From positions 1,724,727 to 1,788,726 of the forward strand of contig OX459106.1 of assembly GCA_949775045.1 (NCBI GenBank): a stretch of 64,000 nt of DNA, read 5' to 3'. The translations under genes were made by a program, and so were the position numbers. Under the pieces are notes generated by a model. It ran no database searches, was not told the DNA's origin, and saw only the letters and a program-made list of their open reading frames with translations. This DNA is from Metridium senile (taxonomy: Eukaryota > Cnidaria > Anthozoa > Actiniaria > Metridiidae). Every line of letters begins with the position of its first letter. Position 1 is the first letter of the stretch. Shown one piece after another: positions 58,745 to 64,000 of the stretch.

Positions 58745-58853
58745 ATTGAATATCGAAGGATTGAATGTTTGAATTGAAGGATTGAATGTTTGAATCGAAG
58801 GATTGAATGTTTGAATCGAAGGATTGAATATTTGAATCGAAGAATTGAATGTT
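58745..58853 (+). repeat. 20-bp minisatellite GAATGTTTGAATCGAAGGATT (left part)
   Basis: About five copies. The same unit resumes at 60,594-60,650 after 1.74 kb of unrelated sequence. Confidence 0.85.
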
Positions 58854-60000
58854 TAAAGGCCTTTAAATATAATATTGAATCCCATATCACATTAGAAACT
58901 CGCGCGCTGATTGGTTCGAGTTGACGAATCTGTGACGTAGATAGCTGAATTCAATGAAAAATCAGGTATCCCGCACAAATAAATTTTGTTTTTGTCTTAT
59001 TTTCGCTTGATTTTCTTAGCATATGATACTACAAAACAAACAAAAAAGAAGATAATGTCCTAAAGAATATAAATGCAAATAGCTAACTTTGTTAAAAAGC
59101 GTGTTTTGCTTTAAATATGACCGCAGTCTGAAAAGCTGAATTCAATGAAAAACCAGGAAGCCCGCGCTTTGTTTTTCCTTGCTTTTTGGTTGCTGTTTTT
59201 GACAACATTTTTATTTCAAAAGCTGTTTTCCATTACAATTTCCCTAAACAAACGGACGAATATTGCGAATTACCAAACTTTCAATTCGACTTTCTGAAAG
59301 GTTTGAAAACGCAAGAAAAACCACTAACATTTGACATCAATAAGGCGATAATTTTTGACAAATGTAGGTTTTCACATTATTTTCCGTACATTCTTGAAAA
59401 AGAAAAATCGACCAAACAAGCAATTTTAACTTCAAAGACTATAGAGGCAAATGATTAACTTGATAATAGACGAGTTTTGCTTTAAAAAAGAGCAATTTTT
59501 ATCCTTCGACTCGGAAAAGTGATCATTTTTGTTCGCTTCGCTTGCTTTAGTTTCATTCGCTGTTTTCACGACTTGAACGGCAATTTTTCAATCAAAGACA
59601 ACATTTTTAATCATCAAATCAATTTTCTTGAGTCGTGGAACATAAAATAAACAGCAAGACATTTTCAAAACAGATATCAATGAGCTTTATTTTCAAATTC
59701 ACGGGTAGTTTGCAAACTTCAACCCTAAATTTTTACAAACATAAACCAGAAAAAAACGAATTAATGGTTTGTGATTCAAAAACTCGCAGCTTTGAACATG
59801 TTCATTACAGTACTAGTTTCGGTCTATGTCTTCTACCTTTAGAAAGTAGAAGTTAAAAGTTTGAGATTTTTACTCATCGATCTTTCTGATGAAAGTAAGC
59901 GAAAACTTTACTAAAATAGATTTGTATTATTTTAGCCGTTTCCTAAAAACTTAACTGACATCGTTTTAACTGACATCGTTTAAAAGAAAAAAAAACATAC

Positions 60001-60163
60001 CTAACCATGATTTGTAGCCATCTGTCGGCTTTAGAGAGGATTTTCTGGCGTTTAAACTTTCATAAAACAACATCTTCAGTTTGTATTTTTCTTCGTCGTT
60101 GCATTGTAGCTGAATCCATTGACGATCCATTGCCCGAATTTCACGTGTAAAGTCCTTCTTCAT
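60001..60163 (-). CDS. Possible unidentified first exon
   Basis: The minus strand reads MKKDFTREIRAMDRQWIQLQ and continues open to a GT donor (GGTTAG/GTATGT) at 60,001. Composition looks protein-like (charged, few low-complexity residues), but I do not recognise the sequence and see no partner exon. It may be an exon of a gene or a remnant carried by the surrounding insertion. Confidence 0.25.
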
Positions 60164-60443
60164 TGATAGCTTTAGTAAAGAACTCTGTTTAGATTTGTAT
60201 ATATGTGCTCCCTAACAACCTTGAATTGATCATCGAAAAGCAAGTACTTTATCACTACGAGGTTGATTGAAATGGTACGTTTGACTCCCGGTTATTTGTC
60301 GTTCAGCAGATTTTTTTCCCGCTTTCTTATTGGCTAAGCGTACGCTGAGCTACAAAATGGCTTTTTAGTCGCACGTAATAAAATTCACTTTTGTTAAAAT
60401 AAATTTCACATTACGATAAAAACCGTGTCGGTATGGGATTCAA

Positions 60444-60587
60444 GAAAAATTCATTAGATGACTCGGGAATTCCACGTCGAATTTCACTCGAAAAAACAAT
60501 ATCGCACTCATCGCTCCGCGATTCGTGCGATATCGTTTTTCTCGTGAAATTCAACGTGGAATTCCCTAGTCATCCAATGAATTTTTC
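60444..60587. repeat. Strong 144-bp hairpin
   Basis: Arms of about 64 bp (GAAAAATTCATTAGATGACT... and complement) with few mismatches enclose a short CACTCATCGCTCCGCGATTC centre. The 62-codon frame over it is a shadow. Confidence 0.85.
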
Positions 60588-60593
60588 TATAGA

Positions 60594-60650
60594 ATGTTTG
60601 AATCGAAGGATTGAACTTTAAATCGAACGATTGAATCAGTTTGAATCGAA
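60594..60650 (+). repeat. 20-bp minisatellite (right part)
   Basis: AATGTTTGAATCGAAGGATT followed by decayed units; continuation of the 58,745-58,853 repeat. Confidence 0.75.
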
Positions 60651-63493
60651 TTTAAATTTTGGCACGAAATACGCGACGTCGTCAACGGCCATCGGGGCAA
60701 ACGGTTCTTGTTGTTAATGATCGTCAAACTGAAGGTCTTCTTCGGCGGAATTCGTAACCACGCTATTAATATAACGGCTAAGAATTACTATGGGTTTCTC
60801 TTTCGCTTCTTCAACGACGTTAAATGCCTTGTACTCGATTTCGAGCCTTGAAAACAAATCAGTCTTCGCACGTGAATGATAGTGGTTTGTCCTTCGAGTT
60901 GCTACTTCAAAGGAAGCAGTCCAAAAGCAAACTTTATGGCTGTGATAGAGAATTCAAAATCTTCGAATTTTATATCATAAGAAGAGTAATTTTTTTTTCT
61001 CAACGACTCCATTTTATTCGATCAAGAAATCACAGAAAGTAAACAAATTTGTAAGATGCAAATACTATTCCTACCCATGGTTAGTATTGTTTGGTATGCG
61101 CAAGCCGATATGCGCAGTTGGCAAACACCTTGTTCAAATTTGGCAGGCAACCCCTTCCTTTCTTATTTGGGGCCCATTCCTCTCCGGTTCGCATGATAAA
61201 GGGAACCTAGTAGGTGAAAGGTGACAAAGGAAACCCAGCAGGGTTGCATGCGGAAGAGGCTAAGGAGGTTGGATATACTATTCCGGCCATGCGCCCACTC
61301 ACAACGTCAGCGGTGCAACATATAAGCGGTAGATAATTTTATCAGATTTTACAAAGAAATGTATAGAGGATCAAAGTTATTTTCGAATTATAAAATTCTC
61401 GGTAAGGATTTGTCAATTTACCTAACTGGAAATATAATATATGACATTAAAGCATTTGATTTTTACCAAACATAGCTTTATTTATTGAATAGAAACCTTT
61501 ACTTTCGATAGTTGAGTTTTCTTTCCCTACATGCTCTGTATTCAGAAATATTCAGATTGTAAAATTGCAAGAAAAACACGAAAAGTGTGATATTCAGAGC
61601 ATCATTTTTCAAAATCAAAGCTTGTTACCTCATTTACCATAAACTGTACCATACCTGTTCCATAAACTAAATACATCATAAAGTGCTTGTGTGAATTTAT
61701 CGTCGATCGAACGAGGTTTTACCTTTCCTTTTCAACTTTGAAAAAGCTCCAAATTGAATTGACGTTCGTAGGCGCCATATACTTGCAATCCTTCGTTCAA
61801 GTAGAGGTACTTTGTGGTGCGATAACTTTGGAAATTCTTCGCAAACTAAGGCATGTTTGATACCAAAATGAAACTAATTTACCCAACTAATATATACAAT
61901 AGAGTTAAATGGGATAGTTGTTAAAGAAAAGGCAAACCGTAGCAAGAAAGTTGAGTGCGGGTCTGAGCGAGCTTGGGCTCCCTGTGGCTTTCCTCAGATC
62001 GTCGGCATCATGTCGTTGTTATTTCGCTTGTAAATTACCAATTTTATAACATTGAACTCTACAAATGTTCAAGAGTTACGGTTTGATAGTTGCCTCAATA
62101 TCCTTTGGTGTTAAATTGACTAAAAGAATCGTATTTAACTTAGTTTTGTACAGTCGATTTTGATTCTATCTTGGATTCCCGAATCGGTGTTTATAATAAT
62201 AATAATATTCCTCGATCTTCGTTGAAGATCATTTAGACGCCTCTCTACTAGAGTAGGCAAGACTCAACAAGGGTCTGTAGGTTTCTATCAAAACAGGCCT
62301 TTCTGATTTCTATTTTGTCGTTCATATATCTTCTATATACAGCACGTTCCAAAGTAAGGAGTGGTTGACCACGTCTCGAGTTCTTTTCATCTGTAAAAGT
62401 TAGTTTCTTTATATATCTTGAATTCGGTGAATTTACTTTCTATTTTACACATGGTATCCGCTGGCCTCGATGACTGGCGGAAGTCCGCAATAGTTGGCGA
62501 TGCAATAGATAAATAGATAACCGAGTGAGCCGATAACTGAACTGATGAGTCACCTTAATAACCGCGGATCAGACCAACAGATATCCTCATTTGATAAAGC
62601 TAATACGCTTTCCATATCATGATTTGGCCACGTTTCCGATGAGCAATTTTTTTGCACAAAATGCCTGTCAACAGAACATCATTAAAATATAACATTCTAT
62701 ATATTAATTGCCATTTATATAACTTAACCAATTTATTGATTGAGATGCATATGTACTATATACAATATGAGTGGCCGATGTGTATGAGATATACAGTGGC
62801 GAGTCGAAAACGAGATCGGACACGAATATTGTATAGTACTTAAAAGAAACTCCAACATTAGTTCTTTAGTTTTTTACTAAAATTGTCAAGATAAAAGTAA
62901 ATATGGCCGAGAAAATTCAAGTTGAAACTTATGCAAATCAGGACGAATCTGAATTTGATATACAATATCCGTCACGGATGTGAATTCTTGTGTCAATTGC
63001 TCATTAATTATTCATGGGTTTTATAAGACCAATTTTTAGGTCATTTGTGACCACCGTGGAGTCTTATACATGTGTGCGTTTCTCTAATAATTGTAAAAGG
63101 GAATACACGTGCTGACTTTATTTTAAATCTTAAATGGAAACGTGTGACATCTCACGTGCTATGAGAGCAGAATACTTTAGTTTCAAGGATGAAATAGCAA
63201 GTGTACAATATTAATGTTGTTGTTGTTGGCGTGGATATAATTTCTAACGGATTGTACTGAATACAGTGAACTGAAGAGGTTGATAAAAAAAAACGAAACT
63301 AGTTTCCACTGAAAAATTAATTCGTCGTTTTGGCGTACGTGTGAAAGATATAAAGTTGGGAATTTATGCCTAATGAAACCATCAATATTGATCAATGCTT
63401 CGTTTTCACGTGACGTCATCAAAACGCTAAAATATAAACTATAACTCACAAAATGCTGGTTCTCTAGCATTGTGTTGATGTCCACGAAAGATA
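60651..63493. other. No gene seen
   Basis: Short frames only. A fragment of a TAGCCTC/CGCATGCAACC repeat family lies at about 61,130-61,265. A scrap of the SINE end (ACCGCGGATCAGACC) lies at about 62,560-62,575. Nothing with domain or splice support was found on either strand. Confidence 0.5.
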
Positions 63494-63645
63494 CGTACCA
63501 AAGATATGCCTATTGTTCTGTTGCAATCTCAACCTGTTAAAAAAAAAAAATCTCGCGCGCTAATCAAAGTCTTTTGTTACTTCTCACCTACAATACCATA
63601 TATGGTAATGGCATTGTTTTCAAGATTGCATACGGTATCTCTGAC
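63494..63645 (+). repeat. Dispersed direct repeat C, copy 2
   Basis: It matches 46,486-46,625 and differs mainly in the length of an A run and a few substitutions. The remaining sequence to 64,000 shows no feature. Confidence 0.85.
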
Positions 63646-64000
63646 ACGTTATTTTCGTAAATTTTGCTTATTTTGTTGTTTCGTTATCGAGATATTTGAA
63701 CCGAAATTACTGCATGTCTCGATGTGTAGCCACACTCTTTCGAGACCCGAGAAAATATATAAATAAACCACAAAAAATGGCTAGTACTTGAACAAATTTA
63801 AAGTGTTGGTTGAATGAGCATTTTTATCTCCAAGGCCATTTATTTGGAGCTATATATATTGAGATTTTGGTGCTTAAACTCAGTTTGTATGTCATATTGG
63901 TGGCACGCTGTATAGGGTGGCTGATTTCATATCTCAGTATTTCATGTGAAGGTACTTTTGTTTTTTAAATTAGGTCTCTAAAACGGATTGAAATATTTTC

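Larger units (their letters stand above)
58854..60593. other. Likely insertion within the minisatellite
   Basis: The minisatellite stops at TTTAAAGGCC and resumes after CTATAG, so this 1.74 kb looks inserted or captured between repeats. The inner ends TTGAATCCCATA and TATGGGATTCAA are inverted. A block GCTGAATTCAATGAAAAA occurs twice (about 58,945 and 59,136). Plus-strand frames of 90 and 73 codons at 59,186 and 59,635 have no recognised domain. A hairpin element lies at 60,444-60,587. Confidence 0.5.

Overview
The window is AT-rich animal nuclear DNA, most likely from a cnidarian and probably an anthozoan. The evidence is the secreted ShKT-domain genes built from phase-1 exons, a D8C (uromodulin/OIT3-like) domain joined to ShKT repeats, the pairing of ISL2EU and Kolobok DNA transposons that both use THAP zinc fingers, tRNA-like SINEs, and a very high load of MITEs and foldback repeats. 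There is no prokaryotic or organellar signal. The species call is inference; no marker gene is present.

Layout. 1-3.2 kb holds dispersed repeats. 3.26-9.07 kb is a 5.8-kb CACTA/EnSpm-like element (3-bp target duplication GGT) that contains a microsatellite and a 3.16-kb element with AGGCCT ends and a 6-bp duplication. That inner element in turn contains a tRNA-like SINE and several MITEs. 11.7-19.27 kb is a tandem array of a 2,944-bp unit with no convincing gene. 20.9-22.6 kb carries a LINE reverse-transcriptase remnant on the minus strand, split by a ~0.9-kb insertion. 23-24 kb holds minisatellites and a LINE-type 3' end.

Host genes. A compact gene on the plus strand (24,876-27,165, four exons) encodes a small secreted protein with one ShKT domain. 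A larger gene on the minus strand (47,174 down to 37,982, eight visible exons, 5' end not found) alternates short Thr/Pro-rich linkers with ShKT domains and ends in a D8C domain. Part of it has been duplicated, and a 3.2-kb transposon sits in one intron.

Transposons with coding capacity. An ISL2EU-type element lies at 28,107-33,042 (64-bp terminal repeats, AT duplication). It carries a SWIM+YqaJ-nuclease gene (+) and a THAP+DDE transposase gene (-). A Kolobok-type element lies at 51,216-57,755 (151-bp terminal repeats, TTAA duplication). It carries a P2X7-C-terminal-like gene (+, with one frame break) and a THAP transposase gene (-). Both elements have the same convergent two-gene plan, and both have TGACGTCA sites next to each gene start. 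The Kolobok element is inserted in an older inverted-repeat element that also holds a decayed RecQ-like helicase fragment. A solo LTR with a 5-bp duplication lies at 48,878-49,580. The last 6 kb has minisatellites, hairpins and no gene I can support. Most open frames elsewhere are microsatellite or chance frames.
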